A DNA stretch of 42,822 nt from Thermoanaerobacterales bacterium. Lineage in GTDB: Bacteria; Bacillota; Desulfotomaculia; Desulfotomaculales; JASEER01. Every line of letters begins with the position of its first letter. The stretch's first letter is position 1. The notes beneath the pieces were generated by a model that saw nothing but the letters and a program-made list of their open reading frames with translations, was not told the origin of the DNA and searched no databases. Where the stretch lies: assembly GCA_030019475.1 (NCBI GenBank), contig JASEER010000020.1:1-42822 (forward strand), in the 5' to 3' direction. Below are positions 16,660 through 25,289 of the stretch, in pieces. A program made the translations under genes and the position numbers.

Positions 16660-17904
16660 ATGCTGGTTGTACAGAAGTTCGGCGGCAGCTCGGTGGCCGA
16701 CGCCGGACGCATCGCCGACGTCGCCCGGCGCGTCGCCCGGACACGTACCGAGGGCCACCAGGTAGTCGTCGTGGTTTCGGCGATGGGTGACACTACCGAT
16801 CACCTCATCGCCCTGGCGCGTGAAGTATCGTCCGACCCGGCGACGCGGGAGATGGACATGCTGCTCGCGACGGGAGAGCAGGTGTCGATCGCTCTGCTGA
16901 CCATGGCTCTCCAGGCCATCGGGTATGACGCTGTGTCCCTGACCGGCGCCCAGGCCGGCATCCTGACCGACGGCACCTTCGGCAAGGCCCGTATTGCAGG
17001 CGTCGAGACGGCACGTTTACGCAAGGAACTAGGCTTGGGAAGGGTAGCCGTGGTTGCCGGCTTCCAAGGGGTCGATGCCGGGCAGGAGATCACGACTCTT
17101 GGACGGGGGGGATCGGACACTACAGCCGTGGCCCTGGCCGCCGCCCTAGGTGCCGATCTCTGCGAAATATACACCGATGTCGACGGGGTGTTCACCGCGG
17201 ACCCCCGTCTTGTGGCTGACGCGCGACAACTGGCCCGCATTTCGCATGACGAGATGCTTGAACTGGCCAGCCTGGGGGCGGTGGTCCTCCACCCGCGCGC
17301 CGTGGAGTTGGCCAAGCTTTACGCGGTGCCGCTGGTCGTCCGTTCAAGCTTTAACGACCGGCCGGGAACTCTGATTACGGAGGTGAGCGACTTGGAACAG
17401 GCGGCGGTGGTAAGCGGAATCGCCCACGACGGCAACGTGGCCCGTATCGGGCTCTTTGACGTTCACGACCGCCCGGGGATCGCCTCGCGCATTTTCCGGG
17501 CTTTGGCGGCCGAGAAGATCAACGTGGACATGATTATCCAGGGTGCGATGCGCGACGGACGTAACGATATCGCCTTCACCGTGAGCGGCACGGACCTGTC
17601 GAGGGCGCTCAAGGTCATCGAGGCCATCCAGGACGAAGTGGGCGCCAAGGGATACACTTATGACGAAGGACTGGCAAAAGTGTCCATCGTCGGCGCCGGG
17701 ATGGTTAGTTTTCCCGGCGTGGCGGCGGCGATGTTCGAGGCTCTGGCCGACGGCGGGATCAACATCGAGATGATCAGCACCTCGGAGATCAAGGTGTCTT
17801 GTGTGATCGCCCTCCAGGATGTGGAACGGGCCGTACGCCTGCTGCACGCCCGGTTCCGCCTAGCGCACGAAGCGGAGGCCCGGAATCCGGGGCTCTTTTC
17901 GTGA
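16660..17904 (+). CDS. aspartate kinase
   Basis: The 414-residue enzyme phosphorylates aspartate, the first step to lysine, threonine and methionine. It starts [18 protein letters not shown] with the KFGGSS signature. The amino acid kinase domain includes [28 protein letters not shown] and [13 protein letters not shown]. Two C-terminal ACT domains follow ([20 protein letters not shown] and the region near [16 protein letters not shown]). ATG 16660 is chosen over the one at 16624 because the family begins here and a GGGGGTGG ribosome site lies between them. It is the alpha subunit type with an internal beta start possible. Confidence 0.96.
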   Translation: MLVVQKFGGSSVADAGRIADVARRVARTRTEGHQVVVVVSAMGDTTDHLIALAREVSSDPATREMDMLLATGEQVSIALLTMALQAIGYDAVSLTGAQAGILTDGTFGKARIAGVETARLRKELGLGRVAVVAGFQGVDAGQEITTLGRGGSDTTAVALAAALGADLCEIYTDVDGVFTADPRLVADARQLARISHDEMLELASLGAVVLHPRAVELAKLYAVPLVVRSSFNDRPGTLITEVSDLEQAAVVSGIAHDGNVARIGLFDVHDRPGIASRIFRALAAEKINVDMIIQGAMRDGRNDIAFTVSGTDLSRALKVIEAIQDEVGAKGYTYDEGLAKVSIVGAGMVSFPGVAAAMFEALADGGINIEMISTSEIKVSCVIALQDVERAVRLLHARFRLAHEAEARNPGLFS

Positions 17905-17997
17905 TACAAATAACTAGACTCTCCTACCGGGAACGGCAAGTTAGGGCGGTAACATTAGAGGGACATGCACGAATACAGGCATGATTCGGTGGGACAA

Positions 17998-18014
17998 GGC
18001 AAACTATGTTTGCC
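17998..18014 (+). promoter_or_regulatory. palindrome just upstream of the sat promoter (operator candidate)
   Basis: GGCAAAC-TAT-GTTTGCC is a perfect 7+3+7 palindrome ending 10 bases before the -35 hexamer, a usual place for an activator or repressor site. The cognate protein is unknown. Confidence 0.5.
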
Positions 18015-18024
18015 GAAATGAATG

Positions 18025-18053
18025 TTGACGCTACATACTCTATTTGGTATAGT
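18025..18053 (+). promoter_or_regulatory. sigma-A promoter of sat
   Basis: TTGACG (18025-18030) and TATAGT (18048-18053) are 17 bases apart, 85 bases before the sat start. Confidence 0.8.
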
Positions 18054-18138
18054 GAAAGTTGAAACAAGGGTTAGGGGAGGGGAACGGCAAGTTCCCCAAA
18101 TCACAAATCAATTAACTTTTTGGGAGGGAAAGTTTCAG

Positions 18139-19401
18139 ATGGCGCTTCCAAACCCACATGGCCCGAAAAAAGTGCTCATGCCCCTGCTGCTTGAAGGAGA
18201 AGCCCGTGCTGAGGAGATCAAGCGGGCGGCCGGTCTGCCGAAGGTCAACATGTCCTCTCGGGAGACTTCCGACTGCTTAATGCTCGGGATAGGCGCCTTC
18301 ACCCCGCTGCCCGGCTTCATGAACCAGGATGCCTGGAAAGGCTGCGTGTATGACCTGAAGCTTCCGGATGGAACCATGTGGCCGATGCCGGTGACCCTTT
18401 CCATAAGCGCCAACGACCTGCAGGCCAGCGGCATCAAAGTCGGTAGTGAGATCGCCCTCCATGACGAGGCCTCCGGCGAACTTTACGCGACGATGAAGGT
18501 CGAGGACATTTACCAGATTGACAAAGAGGCCGAATGTAAGGAAGTCTTCAAGACCACCGACGCCGAAGGGCACCCCGGCGTGGCCAAGGTTATGGCCCAA
18601 GGGGAGTACAACCTCGGCGGCCCGGTCAAGATCCTGAACGAGGGTAAATATCCCGCCAAGTACCCGAAGTATTACACCTACCCGGCCGCGACCCGGAAGA
18701 TTTTCGAGGATAAAGGCTGGAGCAATGTAGTGGCCTTCCAGACCCGGAACCCGATGCACCGTTCGCACGAGTACCTCGTCAAGTTCGCGCTGGAAAGCGG
18801 TTTCGTGGACGGCGCCTTCATCCATGCTATCGTCGGCGCTTTGAAGGCCGGTGACATTCCCGGTGAGACGCGCGTGAAGTGCTACGAAGCCCTGGTTGAG
18901 AACTACTTCCCGGCGGAGCGTATCCAGCTCGGCGTCTACCCGATGGAGATGCGTTACGGCGGCCCGCGCGAGGCCCTGCTGCACGCCGTCTTCCGGCAGA
19001 ACTGGGGCTGCAGGTACCTGATCGTCGGCCGCGACCACGCCGGCGTCGGCAGCTACTACGGGCCGTTTGACGCCCAGGTGATCTTCGACGAGCTATGGCC
19101 TGGGGCCCTTGAGCTGCGCCCGATGAAGATCAACTGGACCTTCTACTGCTTCAAGTGTGAGAGCATGGCCTCCCTGGCGACCTGCCCGCACAAGCCCGAG
19201 GACCGTGTCGTCGTGTCCGGCACCAAGTTCCGGCGTGCGATGCAGGAAGGCGAGGCGATTCCGGAGCAGTTCAGCCGGCCTGAGGTCATGGCGATCCTCC
19301 GCGACTACTACAAGACCGCCGAGAAGGTCGAGATTAAGAAGGGCGCATACGAGGACATCACCCCCGAGATGCTCAAGAAGATTCAAGAGGGCCAGAAGTA
19401 A
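18139..19401 (+). CDS. sat: sulfate adenylyltransferase (ATP sulfurylase)
   Basis: The 420-residue homo-oligomeric enzyme activates sulfate with ATP to APS. The active-site motifs are QTRNPMHRSHEYL and GRDHAGVGSYYGPFDAQ, both intact, with FRRAMQEGEAIPEQFSRPEV near the C-terminus. A CFKCESMASLATCPH stretch holds the three Cys/His residues that bind metal in related Sat proteins of anaerobes. There is no kinase domain. ATG 18139 is chosen because TGGGAGGGAAAG precedes it and the family starts here; an upstream extension would lie in the leader. Length and type fit dissimilatory sulfate reducers, but aprBA is not adjacent. It is a single-gene unit with its own promoter and terminator. Confidence 0.97.
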   Translation: MALPNPHGPKKVLMPLLLEGEARAEEIKRAAGLPKVNMSSRETSDCLMLGIGAFTPLPGFMNQDAWKGCVYDLKLPDGTMWPMPVTLSISANDLQASGIKVGSEIALHDEASGELYATMKVEDIYQIDKEAECKEVFKTTDAEGHPGVAKVMAQGEYNLGGPVKILNEGKYPAKYPKYYTYPAATRKIFEDKGWSNVVAFQTRNPMHRSHEYLVKFALESGFVDGAFIHAIVGALKAGDIPGETRVKCYEALVENYFPAERIQLGVYPMEMRYGGPREALLHAVFRQNWGCRYLIVGRDHAGVGSYYGPFDAQVIFDELWPGALELRPMKINWTFYCFKCESMASLATCPHKPEDRVVVSGTKFRRAMQEGEAIPEQFSRPEVMAILRDYYKTAEKVEIKKGAYEDITPEMLKKIQEGQK

Positions 19402-19425
19402 ACGCTTCCGCAACCTGTTACTACG

Positions 19426-19463
19426 GCACCCGCTCCGCAGGACCCGAAGCGGGTGCTTTCTTT
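19426..19463 (+). terminator. intrinsic terminator of sat
   Basis: GCACCCGCT (19426-19434) and AGCGGGTGC (19448-19456) are fully complementary, followed by TTTCTTT. Confidence 0.9.
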
Positions 19464-19523
19464 CTGCTTACCGATGGGTTATGCTTAAGGGGCGGCTTCT
19501 AAACCTTCCGGGAAGGCGATGGC

Positions 19524-20168
19524 ATGCAGGGCATCCAAACGGTGCTTTTCGACCTTGACGGCACGCTGGTCGATTCACTATCCCTGATTCAAGATACCTA
19601 CCAGGCCGTGTTTCGCCACATGGGACTACCGTGGGGGGACGGGGAAGTCATGCGCTTTATCGGAATCTCCCTGCGGGAAATCGCGGCGCGTTTCGCCCCG
19701 TCAAGGGCGGACGAGTTCATCCGCTTTTACCAGCGTGAATACGAGCGCGGGCATGACGCACGCTTGCGTACCTTCCCCGGCAGCCGCTCCATCCTGGAGT
19801 CCCTCGGGCGGCGCGGTTACCAAACCGGCGTGGTCACGTCCAAGGGTCGCCACGGCGCCTGTCTGGCTCTCCGGCTCCTTCAACTGGAAGAGCTTTTTGA
19901 TATAATGGTAACGGCCGACGACGTCCACCGGACCAAGCCCCACCCGGAGCCGGTGGTAAAGGCGCTCAGGGCTCTTGGAACGCCCCCGTGGGGCGCGGTT
20001 TTCGTGGGGGACAGCCCGTTTGACTTCGAGGCCGGACGCCGGGCCGGCGTAAGGACGCTGGCGGTGTCCTGGGGGTTAACGCCTTTGCAGGATCTAAACA
20101 GCTTCGGAGTGGACGGCGTCCTCCTCCAATGGGCCGATCTCGATTCCTACCTGCGCCGGTCAGCCTGA
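19524..20168 (+). CDS. HAD-family hydrolase (PpaX / phosphoglycolate phosphatase-like)
   Basis: The 214-residue protein is a HAD phosphatase of the Gph/PpaX type. Motif I is LFDLDGTLVDSL with the catalytic Asp pair, motif II is VVTSKGR, motif III is the Lys in DVHRTKPHPEP, and motif IV is VFVGDSPFDFEAGRRAG. The four-helix cap lies between motifs I and II. It could act on pyrophosphate, phosphoglycolate or another small phosphate ester; the sequence does not decide. ATG 19524 follows GGGAAGG, which itself is partly held in a short CCTTCC/GGAAGG hairpin. Confidence 0.9.
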   Translation: MQGIQTVLFDLDGTLVDSLSLIQDTYQAVFRHMGLPWGDGEVMRFIGISLREIAARFAPSRADEFIRFYQREYERGHDARLRTFPGSRSILESLGRRGYQTGVVTSKGRHGACLALRLLQLEELFDIMVTADDVHRTKPHPEPVVKALRALGTPPWGAVFVGDSPFDFEAGRRAGVRTLAVSWGLTPLQDLNSFGVDGVLLQWADLDSYLRRSA

Positions 20169-20219
20169 CGGCCGCCGCCGGTCCCCCCTTCCACCCGCTT
20201 TACGGCTCAGGAGCCCGGC

Positions 20220-20248
20220 TTGACTTTGAGGGCGGTATTCCTTAGAAT
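20220..20248 (+). promoter_or_regulatory. sigma-A promoter of tRNA-Pro
   Basis: TTGACT (20220-20225) and TAGAAT (20243-20248) are 17 bases apart, 14 bases before the mature tRNA. Confidence 0.85.
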
Positions 20249-20262
20249 AGATAGTGAAATGT

Positions 20263-20340
20263 CGGGGCGTAGCTCAGTTTGGCTAGAGCGCTACCTTGGG
20301 GTGGTAGAGGCCGCAGGTTCAAGTCCTGTCGCTCCGACCA
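20263..20340 (+). tRNA. tRNA-Pro (anticodon GGG)
   Basis: A 78-base cloverleaf with encoded CCA. The acceptor stem is CGGGGCG/CGCTCCG with one G-U pair. The D arm is GCTCAGTTTGGCTAGAGC. The anticodon stem CTACC/GGTAG encloses TTGGGGT, giving anticodon GGG. The T arm is GCAGG-TTCAAGT-CCTGT. Confidence 0.97.
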
Positions 20341-20351
20341 TATTGAAAGTA

Positions 20352-20373
20352 AAAGGCCGAAAGGCCTTTTTTT
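20352..20373 (+). terminator. intrinsic terminator of tRNA-Pro
   Basis: AAAGGCC-GAAA-GGCCTTT, a seven-pair stem with a GAAA loop, running into further T residues. Confidence 0.93.
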
Positions 20374-20433
20374 GTATACTTTTCGCGGGGCCAGCCAAAC
20401 TATGCGTTGACAAAAACAGAGGGAGGTGGGCCG

Positions 20434-20622
20434 ATGCGCGTGGAGGTTGATCCGGAGTTGTGCATTAGCTGCGGGGCGTGCATCGATACCTGTCCGGAAA
20501 TCTTCGACTGGAGCGAGGAGGACAAGGCTACCGCCACTCAGGATGAAGTGCCCGATGATCTGGAGGAATGCGCCCAGGATGCTATAGAGGGTTGTCCGAC
20601 GGAGGCGATCCGCGAACATTAG
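20434..20622 (+). CDS. monocluster 4Fe-4S ferredoxin
   Basis: This 62-residue acidic electron carrier has C10-x2-C13-x2-C16 and C54 (in EGCPTEAI) as the probable ligands of a single 4Fe-4S cluster. C20 and C46 are placed to form the disulfide seen in monocluster ferredoxins such as those of Desulfovibrio gigas and Thermotoga. ATG 20434 follows GGGAGGTGGGCCG; the upstream in-frame start would add unrelated residues. It lies between two terminators, so it is a single-gene unit. The partner enzyme is not evident. Confidence 0.94.
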   Translation: MRVEVDPELCISCGACIDTCPEIFDWSEEDKATATQDEVPDDLEECAQDAIEGCPTEAIREH

Positions 20623-20643
20623 AAAACAAAAAGTCCTGGTGAG

Positions 20644-20671
20644 AAAGCCTTCCCATCGGGGGAGGCTTTTT
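20644..20671 (+). terminator. intrinsic terminator of the ferredoxin gene
   Basis: AAAGCC-T-TCCC pairs with GGGA-GGCTTT with one bulged base, followed by TTCCTTTTT. Confidence 0.85.
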
Positions 20672-20712
20672 CCTTTTTCGAGGCGAATTAATCATGTTAG
20701 TAAACGCTTGGG

Positions 20713-21852
20713 ATGGGGAAGATGAGGGAGAGGGTCCTGCAGGTTATCCGCCCGGCGGCGGGCGGGATGAAAAACCATCTGCTTACTCTGGTGCGAGCGG
20801 CGGTGCCGTCTTACGAGGTGCTGGTGGCCTGTCCCCCCGGTGAACTCGCGGCGGAAGCGGAAGCCGCCGGGGCCGAGGTCATCCCTGTCCCCCTGCGCGG
20901 TGAACTCAACCCGGTATCCGACGCGCGCTGTGCATATCATCTGGCGCGGGCGGTGCGCCACCTCCGGATAGACCTGGTGCACGTCCACGGTGCGAAGGCG
21001 GGGCTGGTGGGCCGGCCGGCCGCCCGGCTGGGCGGCGTCCGCGGCATCATTTACACAGTGCACAACTCTATCCTTTATGAGGACTGGCCGGCCTGGAAGA
21101 GGTGGATGCTGGCCCATGCGGAAGCCGGTTTGAGCCGGCTTACCGATCGCATTATAACCGTCTCGGAGAATCTCCGGCGTGAATTGATTGAACGGGAGGG
21201 AATTGAGGCTTCCCGGATCGTGACCATCTATAACGGCATCGCCCCGGGACGCTTTGACGCGGGTTCCGGAGCACGCACCGCAATCCGGTGGGAGTTGGGT
21301 TTGGCGGGAGATGCCCCTGTGATCGGCACCGTCGCCCGGCTGGCGCCGCAGAAAGGTATAACCTATCTGATTCGGGCCCTGGCCCTCCTGCGTGAGCGTA
21401 TGCCGGACGTGCGCGGCGTGGTGGTGGGCGACGGTCCCCTACGTGCAACCTTGGAGCGCGAGGCGGAGGAGTGCGGGGTACCGGTTGTCTTTGCCGGGTA
21501 TCGTACGGACATCCCGGCCTTAATGGCGGCCTTCGACGTGTTCGTCCTCCCGTCGGTCACCGAAGGACTGCCCTTGATTGTTCTCGAAGCGATGGCTTCG
21601 GGGCGGGCGGTGGTGGCGACGGCGGTAGGCGGCCTGCCGGAGGCGGTGGCCGAAGGCGAGACGGGTTTACTCGTACCCCCCAAGGATCCGGATGCGCTTT
21701 GCGCAGCGTTGCAGTTTTTGCTAAACGCGCCCGGGGGTATGGCCCGTATGGGGGCCGCCGGTCGTGAGCGGGTGTTCCGCATGTTTACTTCGGAAAGGAT
21801 GGTTCAAAAAACTCTGGATGTATACCGCCAGATCTTAGGGACGACGGGTTGA
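20713..21852 (+). CDS. family 4 (GT-B) glycosyltransferase
   Basis: The 379-residue protein has the two-Rossmann GT-B layout. The N-terminal domain starts RVLQVIRPAAGGMKNHLL, the usual opening of this group, and contains LVHVHGAKAGLVGR. The C-terminal domain has IGTVARLAPQKGITYLIRAL, VVGDGPLR, and the donor-binding VLPSVTEGLPLIVLEAMASG with the E-x7-E pattern. It probably moves a sugar from a nucleotide or lipid donor to a cell-surface acceptor. The start is uncertain: ATG 20713 gives 379 residues, ATG 20722 gives 376 and has a slightly better upstream GGGATGGGGA. It ends 12 bases before the corA start, suggesting co-transcription. Confidence 0.9.
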   Translation: MGKMRERVLQVIRPAAGGMKNHLLTLVRAAVPSYEVLVACPPGELAAEAEAAGAEVIPVPLRGELNPVSDARCAYHLARAVRHLRIDLVHVHGAKAGLVGRPAARLGGVRGIIYTVHNSILYEDWPAWKRWMLAHAEAGLSRLTDRIITVSENLRRELIEREGIEASRIVTIYNGIAPGRFDAGSGARTAIRWELGLAGDAPVIGTVARLAPQKGITYLIRALALLRERMPDVRGVVVGDGPLRATLEREAEECGVPVVFAGYRTDIPALMAAFDVFVLPSVTEGLPLIVLEAMASGRAVVATAVGGLPEAVAEGETGLLVPPKDPDALCAALQFLLNAPGGMARMGAAGRERVFRMFTSERMVQKTLDVYRQILGTTG

Positions 21853-21864
21853 GAGGTGATATGA

Positions 21865-22926
21865 GTGGCGAAGTTTGAAGAACGGGTGTCGCAAAAGGCC
21901 GCGCTTTCACCCGGAACCCCCATTTACATAGGCCCCCGCAAGGCTGAAGAAGTGACGATTACCGTCCTGGAGTACGACAAAGAATCGTACCGGGAGAAGG
22001 TGGTAGAAAAGCCCGAGGACCTTGAGGCTCCCGGGGGCCCAGCCACGGTATGGGTAAATGTTGTCGGCGTCCACCAGGTTGAGGTGGTGAAAAAACTCGG
22101 AAACCGTTTCGGCCTGCACCCGCTCGTGGTGGAAGACATCCTGAACACCAAACAGCGCCCCAAGGTGGAGGAATATGCTGAGTACCTGTATATGGCCTTT
22201 AAAATCCTGTCCTATGACGAAAAGCACAGCAGGATATCCGCCAGCCAGGCAAGTATTGTCTTGGGTACGAATTACGTGCTGACATTTCAAGAGAACAAGG
22301 ACGGCACCTTCGATCCCGTTAAGAGGCGGATTGAGAATGGCAAAGGGCGTATTAGGACCATGGGCGCGGATTACCTGGCCTATGCCCTGGTGGATACCGT
22401 GGTAGACGAGTACTACAGGATCGGGGAACAGGTGGGGGAGGATATTGAGTTCCTGGAAGAAGAGGTGATCTCCGGGCCATCTCAAAGGACCCTGGCCGGT
22501 ATCCATGACCTGAGAAAACAGCTTATGCTCTTTCGGCGGTCGGTATGGCCGTTAAGGGAAATAGTAAGCGGGTTGGAGCAGGGAGAATCAGCGTTTCTAA
22601 AAAGGAGCACTCTCGTTTACCTAAAGGACGTCTACGACCATATCGCTGAAATCATTGAGACCGTGGAAAGTTACAGGGACATGATCTCGGAACTGCTTGA
22701 CACTTATATGTCAAGTGTCAGCTACAGGCTCAACGATGTAATGCGGGTTTTAACCATCATCGCCACGATTTTTATTCCGCTTACCTTCATTGTAGGGGTA
22801 TACGGCATGAATTTCAAATACATGCCTGAACTCTCCTGGCGCTGGGGTTACCCTGTGGTCTGGCTGATTATGATTCTTATTAGTGTTTCCATGCTGGCGT
22901 GTTTCAGAAAGCGTAAATGGCTTTAG
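21865..22926 (+). CDS. corA: CorA-family magnesium/cobalt transporter
   Basis: The 353-residue protein has the CorA layout: a large soluble N-terminal domain, a long stalk helix, and two C-terminal membrane helices. The signature YGMNF follows the first helix (IATIFIPLTFIVGVYGMNF). VEDILNTKQRPKVEEYAEYLY is the conserved funnel segment. Members form pentameric Mg2+ channels. GTG 21865 follows GAGAGGTGAT. The next gene begins 22 bases after its stop. Confidence 0.95.
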   Translation: MAKFEERVSQKAALSPGTPIYIGPRKAEEVTITVLEYDKESYREKVVEKPEDLEAPGGPATVWVNVVGVHQVEVVKKLGNRFGLHPLVVEDILNTKQRPKVEEYAEYLYMAFKILSYDEKHSRISASQASIVLGTNYVLTFQENKDGTFDPVKRRIENGKGRIRTMGADYLAYALVDTVVDEYYRIGEQVGEDIEFLEEEVISGPSQRTLAGIHDLRKQLMLFRRSVWPLREIVSGLEQGESAFLKRSTLVYLKDVYDHIAEIIETVESYRDMISELLDTYMSSVSYRLNDVMRVLTIIATIFIPLTFIVGVYGMNFKYMPELSWRWGYPVVWLIMILISVSMLACFRKRKWL

Positions 22927-22948
22927 AAAAAGGCTGGGAGGACTGTCC

Positions 22949-25138
22949 GTGACTGGGCGCGGGTTGGGTGTCTGGGTTTTGACGCTATTTTTTCTCCTGT
23001 TCGGGGGTGCGGGGGCAGCCCAGGGGTCCGAAGAGCCGGCGGCGGCTCAAGGAAGGCTGGTTCTGGTTGTCCTGGACCGGGCCGACCTGAATGACTTGAA
23101 GCAGTTGGATCTTCCCGCGGAGATGACGCGGCGGCTGGCATGGGGGTTAATGAACACTAACACCGGCGGGGCACGGAATGTGGAGAACACGCATGCGACG
23201 ATCGGCGCCGGGAGCCGCGCTATCGCCACCGGGGCGGGCATGGAGGCCTATAACGCCGCGGAAATGTTGCATAACCAGACCGCGGCGGCCGAATACCTCC
23301 GGCGGACCGGGGTCGAGGCCGCGCCGGGAGGCGTTGTCCACTTGGGTATCGCGGCGGTACGAAGCGAGAGCGCAAGGCTGCCCTACACCGTCCGTCCCGG
23401 CGCCCTGGGCAGCGCATTGCACGCCGCGGGGTTGAGGACGGCCGTTTTCGGCAACGCCGACTGGCTCGGCGTAGCCCGGCGGCCGGCCGCACTCCTGGCA
23501 ATGGATCAGCGGGGCTACGTTGACGCCGGGGATGTGGGTCGTAGCCTGCTGACCGTCGACCCTGCCTTCCCGGGCATCTTACGCACCGACTATGATAAAC
23601 TGTGGCAAGCCTTTCAGGGGTCGGACCAGGATATGGTTGTCCTTGACCTCGGGGACCTTTCCCGGCTTGATGAAGGCAGGCAGGATGTGCTGCCCGGGGT
23701 TTTCGCCACCCAACGCGCCCTGGCCTTGGATCGCGCGGGAACGTTCCTCGGGCGGGTATGGGAAACCCTGGACCCTGACCGTGACCTGCTGGTGGTCGTC
23801 GTACCGACGCCGCCCGCCCAGGCGATCATCGAGGGATCCACGCTGGCCCCGGTGATAATGGCCGGCGCCGGAGTGAACGGCGACACCCTTACCTCGGCCT
23901 CAACTCGTCGCCCGGGTATCGTCTTGAACATCGACATGGCGCCCACCGTATTGCGGTTTTTCAATCTCCCGCAGCCATCCGAGATGGATGGCCGACCTAT
24001 CCTCGCCGTGGCCGGGGGCGGCTTCACCGCCGTGGAGGCCAACGGGCGACAGGCCGTGCTGGCGCACAATATCCGTGTCCCGATCATTAAAGGCTACATG
24101 GTCACCCAGCTGATCGTGGTCGGCCTGGTAATCCTGGCCCTCCTCGTCCGGGAGACGGGGTTTGTCCGGCGTCTCCGACTTAAGACGCTGCTCCTGGCTA
24201 TCATGGCCTTCCCGGCCGCGGCGCTGCTCATCGCTGCCCGCCCCTACACCTCGGCTCCGGCCGCAGGGTTGCAGCTCATCATTGTCACCGTCGCCATTGC
24301 CGCCGCCGCGTCCGCCTTGGGACGGCGAAGGCCGCTCACGGCCTTTACGGCGATCGCGTTGTTCACCGTGGTCCTCATCATCACGGACCTTTGTCTGGGC
24401 GCTCCTTTGCAGAAGCACTCGCTCCTGAGCTACGACCCTCTGGGCGGGGCGCGTTTTTACGGACTGGGCAACGAATATATGGGAGTGCTGATGGGGGCCG
24501 TCATCCTGAGCGTGGCGTCCATCCTAACCCATGTCGGTCCAGGCCGCGGCGTTCTACCGGGGGTAGGATTGCTCTTGGCCCTTGTTTTTGTGGTTACGGC
24601 TCACCCCCAACTCGGCGCTAACTTCGGCGGGGCTGTTACGGCGGCCGTCTCTTTCATCGCCGTCTTCCTGACTTTTGCGGGGGTGCGCTTCACGTACCGC
24701 ACGGCATTCCTGGGTGGCGTGGCCGCGGCCGCCTTCATCGGGGCCTTTATTACCTTTGACGCCCTGCGCAGCCCCGAACAGCAGACCCACATCGGGCGTG
24801 CCGCCCGGGCGGTATTCGGCGGCGGGCTGACCGCCGGACTGCAGGAAGCGGGGGACATTATCGGCCGGAAGGTAAGTATGAACGTCAAGCTGATCCGCTA
24901 CACCATCTGGTCGCGGGTCTTTTTGGCCAGCCTGGCCGGCCTGGCGCTGCTGTTTTTCCGTCCCATAGGCCGGATGCAGGCCTTCCGCCAAAGGTACCGG
25001 TTCCTCTTCCATGGCTTGGTAGGCATTATTGTCGCCAGTTTCGTGGCGCTCGTCGTGAACGACTCGGGGATCGTGGCCGCGGCCACGGCCATGATTTTCG
25101 GAGCCCCGCCGCTTATGTACTACTTCCTGGAGGATTGA
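22949..25138 (+). CDS. membrane protein with alkaline-phosphatase-like extracellular domain, function unknown
   Basis: The 729-residue product starts at GTG 22949 behind CTGGGAGG. A signal-like segment (WVLTLFFLLFGGAGAAQG) is followed by an external domain to about residue 370. That domain has LVVLDRADLNDL near its start, NTHATIGAGSRA, VVVVPTPP and the closing block VLNIDMAPTVLRFFNLPQP. These recall the alkaline phosphatase/sulfatase superfamily, but not every metal ligand can be confirmed by eye. The C-terminal half holds about nine membrane helices, with a loop GGARFYGLGNEYMG. It may act in cell-surface polymer modification with the glycosyltransferase upstream. That link is inferred only from position. 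Confidence 0.8.
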   Translation: MTGRGLGVWVLTLFFLLFGGAGAAQGSEEPAAAQGRLVLVVLDRADLNDLKQLDLPAEMTRRLAWGLMNTNTGGARNVENTHATIGAGSRAIATGAGMEAYNAAEMLHNQTAAAEYLRRTGVEAAPGGVVHLGIAAVRSESARLPYTVRPGALGSALHAAGLRTAVFGNADWLGVARRPAALLAMDQRGYVDAGDVGRSLLTVDPAFPGILRTDYDKLWQAFQGSDQDMVVLDLGDLSRLDEGRQDVLPGVFATQRALALDRAGTFLGRVWETLDPDRDLLVVVVPTPPAQAIIEGSTLAPVIMAGAGVNGDTLTSASTRRPGIVLNIDMAPTVLRFFNLPQPSEMDGRPILAVAGGGFTAVEANGRQAVLAHNIRVPIIKGYMVTQLIVVGLVILALLVRETGFVRRLRLKTLLLAIMAFPAAALLIAARPYTSAPAAGLQLIIVTVAIAAAASALGRRRPLTAFTAIALFTVVLIITDLCLGAPLQKHSLLSYDPLGGARFYGLGNEYMGVLMGAVILSVASILTHVGPGRGVLPGVGLLLALVFVVTAHPQLGANFGGAVTAAVSFIAVFLTFAGVRFTYRTAFLGGVAAAAFIGAFITFDALRSPEQQTHIGRAARAVFGGGLTAGLQEAGDIIGRKVSMNVKLIRYTIWSRVFLASLAGLALLFFRPIGRMQAFRQRYRFLFHGLVGIIVASFVALVVNDSGIVAAATAMIFGAPPLMYYFLED

Positions 25139-25178
25139 CAGCTGCATATTGTAGAAGGGTGCATGGGGAAGAATTTTG

Positions 25179-25206
25179 TTGACAAGCGAGGTGATTATGC
25201 TACAAT
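25179..25206 (+). promoter_or_regulatory. sigma-A promoter of speD
   Basis: TTGACA (25179-25184) and TACAAT (25201-25206) are 16 bases apart, 84 bases before speD. Confidence 0.8.
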
Positions 25207-25224
25207 TTAATGTGGTTGCGATTA

Positions 25225-25249
25225 GCCAAACCTTACTAATTGGTTTGGC
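25225..25249 (+). promoter_or_regulatory. inverted repeat in the speD leader
   Basis: GCCAAACC (25225-25232) and GGTTTGGC (25242-25249) are perfect complements around nine bases. It lies 19 bases past the -10, so it could be an operator or an RNA hairpin near the 5' end. No T run follows directly. Confidence 0.5.
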
Positions 25250-25289
25250 GGATTCCAATCAATTTTTATTAAAGGGGGAGATAATGTAA

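Larger units (their letters stand above)
17929..18093 (+). repeat. 14-base direct repeat flanking the sat promoter
   Basis: GGGAACGGCAAGTT occurs at 17929-17942 and again at 18080-18093, one copy 83 bases before the -35 and one in the leader. The second copy forms the hairpin GGGGAAC/GTTCCCC (18079-18097). Confidence 0.6.
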
